Positions 6,121 to 6,161 of a DNA stretch of 6,161 nucleotides are shown in pieces. The translations under genes were made by a program, and so were the position numbers. The stretch spans positions 1 through 6,161 of the forward strand of contig JAJZGE010000126.1 in NCBI GenBank assembly GCA_021798675.1, given 5' to 3'. The first letter of the stretch is position 1, and the number at the start of each line of letters is the position of its first letter. Below the pieces are notes generated by a model. It had not been told where the DNA came from, did not search any database, and was given only the letters and a program-made list of their open reading frames with translations. The DNA comes from Pseudomonadota bacterium (GTDB taxonomy: Bacteria > Pseudomonadota > Gammaproteobacteria > Xanthomonadales > Rhodanobacteraceae).

Positions 6121-6161
6121 TTCTGTTGAAAAAATCTCGTTAAATATAATAAAAACAATTA
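6121..6161 (+). promoter_or_regulatory. AT-rich, promoter-like window edge
   Basis: In these 41 bases 34 are A or T, against very GC-rich DNA everywhere else. There is a perfect TATAAT (6145-6150). TTGAAA (6126-6131) lies upstream but only 13 nt away, too short for a standard sigma-70 pair, so the promoter call is tentative. If real, it would drive a gene to the right of the window. Confidence 0.35.

Larger units (their letters stand above)
5902..6161. other. About 260 bp without a recognisable gene
   Basis: No reading frame here resembles a protein; the open frames that cross it are continuations of shadows of the HiPIP gene. It holds a direct repeat GTGCTG (5972-5977 and 5981-5986), a long bulged hairpin (5982-6036), a 10-bp palindrome GGCGATCGCC (6103-6112) and an AT-rich right edge (6121-6161). 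It may be the regulatory and leader region of a rightward gene beyond the window, or hold a small RNA. I found no tRNA fold or known riboswitch signature by eye. Confidence 0.6.

Noticed and set aside
5902..6161. A cobalamin or other known riboswitch in the right intergenic region (noted because of GCCCACTG near 6044).
   Set aside because: The surrounding conserved boxes of such riboswitches are not visible by eye.
1..6161. CRISPR arrays, insertion sequences, tRNA or rRNA genes.
   Set aside because: No regularly spaced repeats, transposase frames, or tRNA/rRNA signatures were seen on either strand.

Overview
The window is very GC-rich chromosomal DNA from a proteobacterium. The best guess is a gammaproteobacterium of the Xanthomonadaceae/Rhodanobacteraceae group. 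This rests on a fused HisI-HisE protein, a his order of H-A-F-IE, a compact mtnB-mtnD-mtnC methionine-salvage operon followed by a C13 peptidase, and a Tat-exported high-potential iron-sulfur protein (HiPIP). The taxonomic call is inference from gene content and remembered protein similarity, not from a marker gene.

Left part (1-2309, + strand): the distal end of a histidine biosynthesis operon, comprising the last 53 codons of hisH, then hisA, hisF and hisIE. The genes overlap by 4 and 7 nt or lie 19 nt apart, so they are almost certainly one transcript. HisIE hydrolyses PR-ATP and opens the PR-AMP ring, HisA isomerises ProFAR to PRFAR, and HisH/HisF turn PRFAR plus glutamine into IGP and AICAR. 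All key catalytic residues that I looked for are present.

Middle part (2288-5346, - strand): an operon read leftward, mtnB, mtnD, mtnC and then a membrane-anchored or secreted C13 (legumain/caspase-like) cysteine peptidase. The three mtn products carry methylthioribulose-1-phosphate to the 2-keto precursor of methionine. The peptidase has no obvious place in that pathway and is the main oddity of the operon. Its last 22 bp overlap the 3' end of hisIE in convergent orientation, and no terminator lies between them.

Right part (5347-6161): a divergent regulatory region of 163 bp holding a -10-like TATAGT and a cluster of small dyads in front of mtnB, then a Tat-signal HiPIP gene with a strong intrinsic terminator. 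About 260 bp without a gene follow. They contain a long bulged hairpin (5982-6036) of unknown role and end in a sharply AT-rich, promoter-like edge that probably serves a gene beyond the window.

Most of the window is well-understood core metabolism. I see no clear evidence of a wholly new system. The items most worth a second look are the peptidase in the mtn operon, the hairpin at 5982-6036, and the dyad cluster at the mtnB promoter.
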